From Ceratobasidium sp. AG-K (lineage: Eukaryota > Basidiomycota > Agaricomycetes > Cantharellales > Ceratobasidiaceae), in contig JAWNGF010000014.1 in assembly GCA_037039685.1 (NCBI GenBank), forward strand, positions 1,178,001 through 1,242,000: a stretch of 64,000 nucleotides of DNA, in the 5' to 3' direction. This document shows positions 36,290-47,815 of this stretch, piece by piece. A program made the position numbers and the translations under genes. The notes under the pieces are model-generated. The model made no database searches and was not told where the DNA came from. It saw only the letters and a list, made by a program, of their open reading frames with translations. Positions within the stretch are counted from its first letter, which is position 1. Each line of letters begins with the position of its first letter.

Positions 36290-36790
36290 CCATAAACCAT
36301 GACATTACGTTTGCCCGTGGGACTCCGAAATGCTCTTATGCATGATACATCAATTCTGGTATGAAATCACCTTGCGGAGTTTTAGTTGAACCCTCACCTG
36401 ATTGTCTGCGTTTGATTTTCACGCCTCAGTCAGCGACACCATTCTCGGAAGTATAGCTGCGACTCTTACTTACATTACGTCCGACAGCTCCATTTTCTCT
36501 GGGTTTTTGATGGTTGAACTTGGGGTGCCGCTGCCCCCTTCGCCATTTCCAACTTCTCCCACATGATACTGAGCCTAAGCAAACTGAGCCGGCTATGAAT
36601 TTGTCAATATACGAGCTCGAACTCGCCTTTAGGACCGGAGATACCGCCGTTAATATTAGGCTAGATTCACGGGAAGTCTCTTGACGCCGTTGCTCCTCCT
36701 TCCCTATTGCGCCACAGCTGCGTAATAAAGATTTCTTGGTTTTCTGTTTATTTACGTCTTCGGATGCAAGAAGCAGGATAGGGTGAGTGT
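36290..36790 (-). pseudogene. DUF6535 3'-end relic with its downstream flank
   Basis: Matches 37490-38000, the 3' flank and last codons of DUF6535 copy 2, with shared blocks TTATGCATGATACAT, AATTCTGG and ATTCACGGGA, and also matches 31370-31530. Only the extreme 3' end of the gene is left, ending near 36775. It is a third trace of the DUF6535 unit. Confidence 0.7.
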
Positions 36791-37489
36791 GCGTGAATCG
36801 AGTTTTACAGCCGTGACGCTCAGCTATTTATCAGACTCTGCTTGTGAAGTGGTCACATCTTAGTACTTTGTTCGTCGTGATCTCTGGAGATGAAATGAAG
36901 ATAGTGATAATCCACTGACCACCGTCGGATTTGTCGAAATTTGTAGGTAGATACGCGATATATGAGGAGCGACGCGCGTCCCAGGTATCCCCGTGGCGCG
37001 CAGGGGAGTGAATGTAGTGCAAATACGCATCCTGGTTTACTCCGCACGAGACTAACGGGCTACAGTTGAGTGATTCGCAGGGGCGGGCATCAACGGTGTC
37101 GGCTTGCGTGTCATTCCTCGTATTATTGGGAACGGGCATCAGTATACCGGGGCCGAGTACAGTGTCTGGCTGAGCAGCAGCGAGCGACTCTCCGCTTCGT
37201 CTTTCTGTCGGTGGATCGTTGCGGGTATTCATCGCCTACGGTTCTTAGGAAGTAAGCGTGATGTCGTTGGTGGAATCTCTCATGATCAGTCGTGGTCGTT
37301 GGAAGGTAGGATGAGACAAAAAAAATCTAATTCGGAATGATAGATCGCAATAGTGGATCGGTCGTGGTCGTTGGAAGGCAACCCCTTATTGATCAGTGCC
37401 TGACAAGCTGCGATTAGGCGAGGCATGCTTGATTGACGCCGAGTCAAACCAAATTTACTGAAGCTCCACCATGATCACTTGCACTTGTT
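36791..37489. other. Spacer, nothing supported
   Basis: A 133-codon minus-strand frame (36831-37232) has no family features. A short direct repeat (GTCGTGGTCGTTGGAAGG, near 37290 and 37360) is the only structure seen. Confidence 0.4.
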
Positions 37490-37809
37490 CGAAGTCACCC
37501 AACCATGACATTAGAGTCCCATTAAGTGATACAACCCAAAGAATATCTTATGCATGATACATTAATTCTGGCATGAAACCATCTTGTGTAGGTTCAGTTG
37601 GACCCTCATCCGATTGCCTGCATGCGAGTTCCGTGCCTCAGTTAGCAACACCACCCTCGCATGTATCGTTGTGCCTCTCACTCACACTTCTTTTTTTGAC
37701 TGTGCATCTTCTGAGATCTCAAAAGCTGAGATTAACGCACCGCTGCCTTCATTGCCTCCTCCTTCGTCATTTCCAATCTCTCCCGCCTGATGCTGGGCCC
37801 ATGGTAAAC

Positions 37810-40800
37810 TCAGCTGACCAGAGCTTCGCAAACCAAACAAACTGCACGCACCTTTAAGATAGGAGACTCTGTCAGAAATATTTTACTAGATTCACGGGAG
37901 GTCTCCCGGCGCCGTTCCTCCTCCCTTTCCACTGTGTCATGAGTGCGCTGGAAAGATTTCTTGGTTTTTTGTTCATTCACACCCTCAGAGGCAATTATCA
38001 GTTCATCCAAAACCTTCTGACCCGACAAGACAAAAAGCGAGTCTTCGGTTATGGATGAGACGTCCCGAACCAGACCTTCGAGGGTGGAGGCTATCAATGA
38101 CAAAAACCTTTTCAAGGTTCCGCCTCGATTTGGAGGTGGGTTCTTGCAAACGAACGAGATAGCTTCTAGGAACGCAGGAACGGCATCGGGCTCGAGCCAT
38201 GAGCCGTCTTGCTTGGCTAAAGAAAATATTAGGTCCATAGTACTCGCAGAGACGTAATTGGTATGTTTGGAACTTGAGCCAGCCCCGCAAAGGGCGCGGA
38301 ACCCATCAGGCATATGAGTGAAGCACTCCGAGTACCTCCCATCTATATCCTCGCTGCGAATGCTGGACAAGATCTCTCCGATAAGTGTTTCGGTTTCGCT
38401 CACTTCGCCTGACACCGTGGCCAGAGTCTCCAGCACAGTCAGGAGGACCTCCTGAGCACCTTCGTCGGGTTTGGCTCTGTTCAGAAGCTCCGAGAGAATG
38501 CTTCTCCCCCCCCGGTTCCGGACTGCAAGCAAGCGAAGGAGATAGACCTTGGATTCCGAGGTCCACACTCTTCCACGCGGATATTGAGTCCCAGCACGAC
38601 CGACCGACCCAACCCATTGTTTGAGGAGTGTGCACTCCTGAGCGATAGTATCGTACACTGCATCCAAAGTCTCCGTCGAGGATCTGGCCCTTACTCCAGT
38701 GAAGAGAGCCTTGATTGAGATTTCAGGTAATTGGCGGATCCCCAGATAGTTGAAGAATGATATTGCAAAGGTGGCAATTTTAATCAGATAGGTTACGACA
38801 ATCTCGGCACGCCTTGAAGGCTGTAGATCACCGACTGTCTTGTAATCGAATATTACCCAATCATAATCGAGCTCGGGTCCGTATGTGTCTAGAGCCGTCT
38901 GAGCCGTCTGAGCCGCAAAGTTTGGTTGGATGAGGCCGTGCTGAAGCTTCACCCACTGTGTTATTAGCTTGGGTGCAATTGATGCGATAGATTGCATAAC
39001 AGCGTTTTCAACTTTGGGCACAGCATTTAGAGAGTTGCTTCCCAGAATATTTGTTAGGCCAGCAAGCAGTCCATCCTCATCGCCGACATCTTGGGGTGAC
39101 AGGGAGCGAAACCCCGTACTAGCCGGTATAAACGCATATATAGTGGTAGCAGAGTGATCGTCGTACTGCGGATAGTGAGTGATCATGTGTCCCTTTGAGT
39201 CCAGTGCGCCTTCCCCGCCCAGATCTCTTATAGCTCCGAGCAAGTTGATAAGTGCGTAATTTCCGATTGGCGCGCGCCCATTCGAGTGAAAGGCGAGCTG
39301 GAATGCAGCGCGACAGAGCGCCCGGCTGCAACGTGCCTGGAGACCAGACAACGACACGGGTGTCACTTTCAGAGCCTTGGTTTTTGGTCCTATACCCCAT
39401 CTCCAAGTAATTGGCCAGCACTGGTTACCGTGCTTCTCCACGCTTGAGCTCGATTCCGTAGGGATATGAATCAATGCATGGAGTGATGAGCTCGAGGGGA
39501 CCTTTTCTGCCTCCTGCCTAGAGTCGGTCAAATCCTGGTTTGTTTTGGCCTCACCAGCAATGACCAAAGTCAGTCTAAGTTCAGCGGCTGTCAACTCCGC
39601 GTACGCATCAGCAGTAAATGGTGGGCACTCGTCACTCCATATCGTATCCAAGGCCCTGAAAGCAGAGTTTTTAACATATTCGACCTGTGGAATATCTAAG
39701 TGAACGCAAACCCCCGCACCATCGGTCGTGCATACCATTCCTAGATGTTCAATCAAATCCTGACTCTTTTTGTCTTTTAGCGCCGGGCTCTGTTGAAGTT
39801 GGCTCACGCATTGCCGCGCGTACTGGTAGATTTCCGGAAGCGCGCTGGCATATCTCGCAACATTGGTTCCCCGACAGAACGCCAGCTCGCGGGGATAACT
39901 AATTCTTGCGGACCGAAGACGTTCTACGATTTCCAAGCCCATGCGGAGAACTGTATTGTTCCCTTCGAGAACCAACGAGTTTTCAGAGATTATTGCTCTC
40001 CGGCCTCGCCCCCCCGTAAGACTCAAATTCCCCCAGTTCCTTCCCCAAGGTTGTATGAAATGACGGCCCCTATCATCCTCGGAATTCGACTCGGCTGGTT
40101 TCTGGGGCTTAGCCTCGCGCATTTTCAGTTTGAGCGCCCGAGTTCTGAGACCTGCCAGAGCCTGGAAAGCACTGTCTCCAACAGCCGGGTCCCTCGCCTC
40201 GGAGGTAAGCCACTCCAGCGCACGTAAGTCAGCTAGGGTGGTTCCATCAAACTCAGGTCGCTTCTTTTTTAATTTTCTTCTGAGCCCGGTGATCAGCCCC
40301 TTTTCTTTTGAGGTATTTGAACTGTTCTCCGACCTGAATTCGTCTAGGATCTTCTTGAGGTATTTCGAGACCCGCGTTCGATAGGGACATCGTTCTGTAA
40401 CTGCGCCAAGAATGATGACAGTTGCATACCAGATAAACAGGCCTACGCTGGCGGCCGCCAACATAAGTGCAATGATTTGGTCCAAGCGCCACAAGTGCAC
40501 AATCAATCCTAGAGTAAAAAGTACCAAAGAAAAGTGGAGCAGAGTTGGTAGAAAGTCAATAATCCGAAGAGTATTCCAAGACGTCAGGGCATCCAGGCGA
40601 CTCTGACGTTCTCGCGCGTACTCATGGGGGTGTGTCGGAGTGGCTGCTACAAACTCTTCAAGCCACTCTTTGGCCAGCATTGCCATCATGGCTGCTCCAA
40701 GCGAGAGCGCCAAAGCCATAAACCAGAGGGCATTGATCCAGCGAGCAGTGGAAGAAGGCTGGAAAGCCGGGAGCTCGATGGGAGGAAGGGGGTCAATTTT

Positions 40801-41367
40801 GTCTTCATTTCCAATGCGCCGCTGAGACTGAGCGATGTCAAGCAGGAGTGCTACTGATGTTGCGGCCAAATCTGGTTCCAGTAAGTTCGTTGATTCCACT
40901 AAGAAAGCGGTAAGTATTGCTGAGAATAAACCAGCCTAGATACTACTGTCAGTTGGAACGATTGCTTGGTAGCACTTCAATACATACAAACAACAGCATC
41001 GTATCGAGATTTTTGTTACGCCGTTCAACGAGATCCCTGTCATGCTCCTTTGCTTCTTCCGCGTACATTCTCCATATCGAGGAGTCGGGCGCCAGCTCTT
41101 CTCCGGGTTTATCAGAGGCCAATTTATCGTATCTATGCGGGCGAATAAACCCTCGACCACTTGGTAACCCTCCAACTTCTCCTTGAGTCTGGGCAGGATC
41201 TTGGGTCTCATATGCAGCAGGAGAAGGCTGGGACGGCTGGGTCAACTTTAATAACAAAATGAAGCACATTATATCCTTGCCTTTCCATCTTTCTCATTGG
41301 TATGGTCATCCGACGCGACAGGTTTTACCCCAGCGAATTTGAGATGCGATAAGAAGCGGATATTCAT
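37810..41367 (-). CDS. DUF6535 membrane protein, copy 2 (full length)
   Basis: The main exon is one uninterrupted frame of about 1,030 codons (37810 to about 40935). It joins across an intron (about 40936-40986) to an exon carrying DKLASDKPGEELAPDSSIW and AEEAKEHDRDLVERRNKN. The most upstream coding piece starts at ATG 41367, MNIRFLSHLKFAGVKP; the border near 41275 is unclear (35-nt GC-AG candidate). Membrane segments: LFSAILTAFLVES, LWFMALALSLGAAMMAML, LLHFSLVLFTLGLIVHLW and IIALMLAAASVGLFIWYATVIILG. The long C-terminal part is helical and contains the LTAAELRL and GRAPIGNYALINLLGAI blocks conserved with copy 1. DUF6535 proteins are expanded in Agaricomycetes and of unknown function. Confidence 0.85.
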
Positions 41368-41564
41368 GTGCTTGTGCCACAATGGGACTTCGGGCGGACT
41401 GTCTTCCTGCGTAGTGCTCATAGGTGAGTGGTCGTGCAAGGCTAGACCCTACGGTAGGCCAGGTGCGAGGGTTTTATCGCATGAAGCGAGGCGCTAACTA
41501 GATGAAATGTTGAGTCTGCACGAGGCAGATCAAAGAATAAACTATAGAAGGGCCCGTCCGCATG

Positions 41565-42700
41565 TCTGCAATGTACGCGTATCATTCGGTGCCAGAATCC
41601 GAAGAAGATAAGAAACTAAGTAGCCGAGATTGTGTGGCTCCCTTGGGTCAAAAACATTTTTGAATCATTAAAGTACCCATGACAGAACAATGTTTTGAAA
41701 ACATACGCAGTTCCATCCAGCACAAAATCTGTATACACACTCCTTACGATAGCAAAACGATAACGACTGTAATTTCAGTGGGTCAAGTGGGGGTGACCGC
41801 CAATATCCATATGCATACGAGGCACGACCTCGTGTCGATTTAGCGCCAGTGTCTATCGCATGTCCCCTGAACTCTATTATAGATAGCCGAAGCTGCACTT
41901 ACGTATTCAAACAGGCACCGTGGGACCAGTTCAGGTCTCGGTTTTGAGGTCACCTCGATATCTTCGACTTCCCTAGGGCTCAAGCTTGCCCGATGGGTTA
42001 TAACATGTAGGTCAATCGCGGTGGAGCATGATTAGCAATATAAAATATATGGTGCCATATCGTCACGTGTACGGGCGGAAGCAGCCGGGGACTCCACAGC
42101 TTTGATAAATTTACACTGCCTAGATGCTCTACCAAATATTAAAAATCTCGTTTGGGTTGCGAGCTCTCGGAATGGCGGGGACTTTCTCGTCGAGCTCGTG
42201 ACAGCTCGTGTGTGCTCATGAGGTGTTACGAGCCGAAACGAGCCTTTTGCTCGTTGGTCTCCTGAGCGCTTCGGGGCTATCCCGAGCGTTCCGGAGACTG
42301 CCGAGATTGTCCCTGGCATTACGAGACCTCCCGAGCCAAACGGGATTTCTCGTTTTTGGCAGAGTTAGCCTGCACTTCGAAGTTTCAAAGATAATGTGAA
42401 GTTGAAAATGAAGAGAATTTGAACCCTTGACCTCGGGTCTATTCGCCTACCGCTACCGGGCGTCAAGAATATGGGTTTGATTGCGTCTAGTTGTTTCGAG
42501 ACCACTCAATCGTTTATGGAAAGACATAGAACCGAGAACACTTCGCCCCTTTTGGTCCTGCTCGAGGTTCCAACGAGATTTATCCGTGGGGAGCACCACA
42601 ACTGAAGAGGATCTATTATTTTTACGCGAGATTCCGGCCCGTCTCGGTGCACGAACTGGGTTTAATTCGAGGTGTGAAACAGTGGGTGTGCTCCCAAAAT
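41565..42700. repeat. Duplicated DUF6535 upstream flank, copy 2
   Basis: Collinear with 32470-33400 (see that entry) and directly 5' of the intact DUF6535 copy 2. It differs by the extra block at about 42128-42368. Confidence 0.8.
42128..42368. mobile_element. Small non-autonomous insertion with inverted ends
   Basis: About 240 bp absent from the collinear copy at 33020-33055. The left end AAAAATCTCGTTTGGG and right end CCAAACGGGATTTCTCGTTTTT are imperfect inverted repeats. The interior is rich in GAGC/CTCG motifs. No coding capacity. An exact target duplication is not obvious. Confidence 0.55.
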
Positions 42701-42950
42701 GTAACGGTACGAGTAACGTGATGCTTAGTTAAGCTGTATGCGTGCGAGCACCGCACTCAACGAGATCTGCAATGACTATGGAGTACTCGTGAGCACTTAG
42801 GAGACAACTAGCCTACCAGCGAGACCCCCTAATAGCTGGCGCTCAGATGACCCAGTGACTCTAGCTATTGTTCTGCAAGGAGGGTGTTGTGCTAGTAAGC
42901 ACTTGGGTGACCGTGTGTTGAGCAAACTAGTGCTCGGCGAGACGGGTGCC

Positions 42951-43017
42951 GGGCTCATGTGCGATCGGGAGCCTGTGCTCGCAAGGGCTCCCAAGCCCTC
43001 AAGTGAGACATGAGCCC
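42951..43017. repeat. Hairpin with GGGCTCATGT ends
   Basis: 10-bp inverted repeat GGGCTCATGT / ACATGAGCCC enclosing a second pair GGGAGCC / GGGCTCCC. The GAGCTC-rich wording resembles the insertion at 42128-42368, so it may be a relative or relic. Confidence 0.5.
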
Positions 43018-43350
43018 ATATTGGGATTGCAAATGCAGAACGTAAGTTACTCTATTTAGCCATCTATGCACCAATATTGCAGACCCTTCTGTGCTCTGTT
43101 GCGCTCAGTTGTACCAATTCAGTCTTCAATAGGACTAAATTCAATGCTCTAGTCTTACATTGGGGCACACAGACAAGCCTGTAACAGAACCACAAAGCAC
43201 AAACCACAGGCCAGACTTTACATGGCAAACACAAGAGATACATAGGCAGATGTACACCAAAATGGAGAACTGACAGAGCTAGTAGTACAGTACAAAGATA
43301 CAAATGGACTGCCCAACATATGAGGTATGTTCCTACAGCTGGAAGCAATG

Positions 43351-44339
43351 TGTCATGAGCTAAGGTGCAATGACATATTTTTTATATTTTCTATCTTTTT
43401 TCTGAGACAGTTTCCTTTTTTGGTATATTGTATAGAACGTTCCAGAAATAGTCATGTGATCAATTTGTCTTATGATGTGATATAACATTTGATTACAGAT
43501 TTGATATTAGAACATTCTGGAATGTTGTTCTTGTTTGTACACCACTGTGTTTCTTCATGTATATATACTGAGGGCTCAAGCCTGGTAACGACCAAGACTT
43601 GACCTCCTGTCAACAGGATTCAAGCATTACACCTTTACTCAGTGGGCTCTTTACCCCACTTTGTTGTGACCTATGGCCCCTCCAACGGACTTCGTCTCCT
43701 AGTTGCTTACCTTGTGTTGTCTTTCCTGTGCTCTCCTCTGTGCATTCTCCCTTTGTGTTCTGTTTTCTTTGTTCTTGCACAGCCTTAGGACGCTTCCCTT
43801 TTCTTTTGTCTTGTGACTTCCTTTCTCGACAAGTCATGTTCCTCTATAGGACATGACTCATAGAGCTTTCTGATTGGATAGTTTGTATGACTTGTTTCTT
43901 GGCATGAGTATGACTCATGCCTCTTTTCTGAATATATAATGAGGCAACAACAAGCATGGTATCCCCATCTTGTTTTGCCTTGTCATTTCCCCAACAAACA
44001 GTCCTTCACTGGGTTTCTCTCAGAGTTACCTTGGATCCTCAGGTCTTAGTGCCATTCACAGTCTACAGTTTACAGTCCTTTGGGTGCCAAGTCTCTCTAA
44101 GTCTTGACTTGCGCACATACAGTTACAGTTGGCAACCATCATAGTGATTGGGTTGCGACACACTTATACTTAAGAACCCTTAGGCCTTAGTCACTGTCCA
44201 CATTCTATACATCCATTAAACCACCTTACTTCCATCCTCTTTGGGTTTAGGGTTTACCCTTCACTCATTGTATTCACCACAAGACTTGGGCCTGGGTGTT
44301 ACTATCTTTTCTTAGTTGTCAGTGAGCTTAGCCATGACA
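43351..44339 (+). mobile_element. 5' LTR of a gypsy-type element (family E), split by a solo LTR
   Basis: Ends TGTCATGAGCTAAG and CTTAGCCATGACA are inverted repeats. Subtracting the 499-bp solo LTR and its 5-bp target duplication leaves about 485 bp. TATATATA lies at 43560. 34 bp later comes AAGACTTGACCT (43594-43605), whose complement AGGTCAAGTCTT lies 2 nt past the LTR end (44342-44353). This is the layout of self-priming Tf1/sushi-type elements, so the LTR is a 5' LTR. Confidence 0.75.
43662..44160 (+). mobile_element. Solo LTR, family A, copy 1
   Basis: 499 bp, TGTTGTGACC...GGTTGCGACA, flanked by a perfect 5-bp target duplication CACTT (43657-43661 and 44161-44165). Contains an AATATATAAT TATA-like box. 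Inserted in the E-family LTR. Confidence 0.9.
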
Positions 44340-44728
44340 CTAGGTCAAGTCTTTTTGATTACTGTCACACGTGGCACCAATTGCTTTCCTTCCATTTAAT
44401 TAGAACTTACATGGGATAACAGGCACAGCACAACCAATGATGAGCTATACTTGATATTGACCAGTAGTTGTTAGCTACTGTACGCTGTCAGTGAACCCAA
44501 TCGTTATCCTCTTTCAGGCTCAAGTGACTTTAGTCAGTAGAAAACAACCGCTTGCAGAGAATCTGCTTTTTATCACATTTGCCAGAACTGTGATAATTAG
44601 TAGGAACTGTCCAACGCTAGTTGTAGAAGCAAAAGCTTAGTGCATAACACCCTTTGTCCTATTGTTCCCCTATCCACAAGTCGTCCCATCCCACACGCTT
44701 GTGTGAATTGCCTTCCGGTACAGGGCAG
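44340..44728 (+). mobile_element. Internal fragment of element E
   Basis: Begins with the self-priming primer site and is non-coding leader. It is cut off by the A-family LTR at 44729. No coding part of this element is present in the window. Confidence 0.55.
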
Positions 44729-45029
44729 TGTTGTGACCTAAGGCCCCTCCAACAGACTTTGTCTCCTAGTTGCTTGTCTTGTGTTCCTTTTGTTCTCCCT
44801 TCCTTTGTGCACACTTCCTTTGTGTCTAGTTTTCTTTGTTATTGCACAGCCTTAGGCTGCTTCCTTTGTCTTTTGTCTTATGACTTCCTTTCTTGGCAAG
44901 TCATGTTCCTTTCTAGGACATGACTCATTGAGCTTTCTGATTGGTTTGTTTTGTATGACTTGTTTCTTGGCATGAGTATGACTCATGTCTTTTCAGAATA
45001 TATAATGAGGCGACAACAAGCACGGTATC

Positions 45030-45487
45030 TGTCGTAAGCTTCTTCTTTAGTGGCTATGAGACAAGCCGTGATGGAAAGTGGACGGCACTAAGACCTAAGT
45101 GACCTCTTGAACCGCAACACACTTAAGTGTCTGTAGGCTCTTGAGGGTAGGGGTGGTTCAAAGTGTCACTCAGAGGGGATGTTTTGATGAGACAAAACAA
45201 GCTGGGGTTACCAGGCTTGTTGGTCCTCTATATATATTCAAGAAGTGGCCGAGTCATACAAGGCGCAGCCACATGAGTCACACATAACAGCCAATCAGGA
45301 GTGTCCATGTGAGTCATGCTGTATGAACAGACATGACTCATACAAAGCACAGCCGCGTTACACAGTGTAACAGAAACAACCACAAGAAGGTGGCAACGCG
45401 GCAAACGGAAACAGAATCACAACGCAAAGGAGAACACAGGCAGGCAAGACGACAGGCAAGTCCGATGGAGGGAGCTAGCTCACGACA
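45030..45487 (-). mobile_element. Solo LTR, family B, copy 1
   Basis: 458 bp with ends TGTCGTAAGC and GCTCACGACA, and a perfect target duplication GTATC (45025-45029 and 45488-45492). Direction is inferred from the TATA box of the same LTR at 63022-63486, which reads in the opposite window direction. It lies inside the A-family LTR. Confidence 0.9.
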
Positions 45488-45586
45488 GTATCCCCATCTT
45501 GTTTTGCCTTGTCATTTCCCCAACAAACAATCCTTCACTGGGTTTCCCTCAGGGTTACCTTGGATCCTCAGGTCTTAGTGCTGTTT

Positions 45587-46005
45587 GTCACGACCTTTTG
45601 TTCTCCTTGTTTGTTGCTCTGTTTGGTCTCGTTCTGCTCGCCTTGGCGCATTTAGTCGCTATTATGTAAGCCATGACTGCGGGACATGCTCGCCTGGCTA
45701 GCTTCACTTGTTCCTCATTTTCCATGGACTTGTCGCCCCCTTTGTTCTGTCCTCGCTTCTCTCGGACTCCTGCTTTCTCCCCTTTGTTGCATACTCTCTA
45801 TTGTACATAGCCACAGTAGATAGTATATATACCAGCGACACAAGTCTTGCCACCACAAGACTTGTTCTCTTGTTGTTTTCCCATCACTCATCACATGACT
45901 CACTTAGGCCTTAGTTGCTGTCCATTTGACCTTTGCCGTCGTCCCAACCCCCAATATCACTGCCTGTGGAGTCTCGGCCTCTAAGGTTTGGTTAGGGTTG
46001 TGACA
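45587..46005 (+). repeat. 5' LTR of element D
   Basis: 419 bp. TATATATA at 45824-45831; the predicted transcript start ACAAGACTTGTTCT is 31 bp downstream at 45855. Differs from the 3' LTR by scattered substitutions. Confidence 0.92.
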
Positions 46006-46007
46006 CT

Positions 46008-46021
46008 AGAACAAGTCTTGT
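46008..46021 (+). other. Self-priming primer-binding site of element D
   Basis: AGAACAAGTCTTGT, 2 nt past the LTR, is the exact 14-nt complement of 45855-45868 in the same LTR, at the position expected for the mRNA 5' end. No tRNA 3'-end complement is needed. Known for Tf1/sushi elements. Confidence 0.8.
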
Positions 46022-47815
46022 CACCTTTGTTGCGGATACAGCCTTTGTTGCTGTCGGAACCAGGTTTATCATCACCGGGTTATCTCTGAGTACTGCACAC
46101 CCTTCACCATTGATAGCTAATACCCCTATCTCTCCCCTGCATCATTTACACGTCAAGGCATATTGCAGCTCGCATCCATTAGCACATTGACGATGTCCCC
46201 TATCCTCTGATATCACTGAGCTGTTGCCACCTAATCAGGAAGCGCCGCTCATATATTCTATTGGAACAAGGACCTCTGACACTTTTGCCTTGAATCTACC
46301 GTCAACTAGGTTCCCCCTTCTATCTATCTCTACCCAGGGGACTTTTCATTTTTTTTGATAATCAACACTACTAGCCATATTTGGTCGCAGCGCACCAGGA
46401 AGCGCACTTATTATAGCTCATGTCGGTTTACCCACAGGGGGAATCGGTTTCAGTAGAACTTTTGGCCTAGGACGCTCAACATCCCAGATTCCAAGTGCAA
46501 CCGGCATCATGTCAGGCAAGACAGGGACCTCTCAATCGGATCCTACAGTTCAGGGAACCGAGCCGTATCAAGTATCATTTGGTGTAGGGGCCCCAGCGGC
46601 TACATTGTTGCCACCCAATGCAAACCGCGATAATGCCTCCATGTGCACTGGGGATCTCCAAGCCCCAGAACCAGAAGCAAGTGGACAAGTGGAAACCAGA
46701 CCATCAGACCAATATATCGAGAGCCATCTAGAAAGTGGTCAATGGTACAACACTTGCGGGACCACCAATGAGGATATTGCTGCCTTCCTACTTAGAATCG
46801 GACAACAAGTCAAAATCACTAGTAGACGTGTCAATAATATCCACCAATGGATACTCTACAATTCAGGGGATGGCGACCTAAATCTTCAAAACATTCAAGC
46901 AACTCAAGCCGACGTTCAAACCAATCAAGCACTCCTCAATAATATGCAAAACGATATGGACATTCTGATTCACCAGGCCGGGGGACGCGCTCACCAGCCT
47001 GGTAACCAAGGAAGAGGGGGAAATCTCAACGCATTGTAACTTCAGGGCAGGGCCCCTCTTAATCAACAAGCACTAGGAAGGTCTATTGGGCGATTTACCC
47101 TCGGTCCAGCCCCGCGGCTCCACCTGCCACTAGCACTACTCCTGCTGCCCCCCGGACTTCCAAGAAGAGTTTGGCCAGCAAACCCCCTGAGTACAATGGC
47201 AAACGCGGTCAGAAGGCTAGGGACTTTACCTTTGCCTGCAACCTCTACATCAGTACCTTGGACCTGCGTTATGATACGGTGGATCATAGAGATGGCATAT
47301 GGGTCAGTCACAAGGATCCGTACCCGTGGACAGGGATCCTGGGAACTGACTCTCTCCTGAGACCGTCCCGTGTCCCGGGCAGCACAGCCACAGCAGGAGC
47401 CAGTCCCGTGGTTGGCCCGTGGTCCCGCGAATCCACGGGTCTCTTGTGTTACATGGGTCTTGCGAGTCCTGCGGGCTCACGGATCCGTGGGCCGGGGTTC
47501 CCGGGTAGCTCAGCCACATCCGTACATGAGTTTGCGGTACACGGGTTCCTGGTACTCTGGTTCATGGTTCACAAGCTGGCAATTTTGTACTGCCAGGGGT
47601 TCCCAAACAATAGAACGTGCAGCCCGTGTGAGGACTTGCACTGAGTTTCCATGGCCAACAACATCCCAGTGACCTCAAACTTGTGTTCTTGAAGCTCAAG
47701 ACAGTCCGTATAAGGATTAGAAAGCATAGTATATTGAGAATCTATCTAGAATACAAACAAACCAAACAATGAGAGAGTAAAGAATAAACCCTGTGACAAT
47801 AACATTACTCAGTAC

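Noticed and set aside
43599..45914. Small Ser/Leu/Phe-rich frames in the LTR region (43599, 44654, 45708)
   Set aside because: They fall inside LTR sequences and recur wherever the LTR recurs; not genes.
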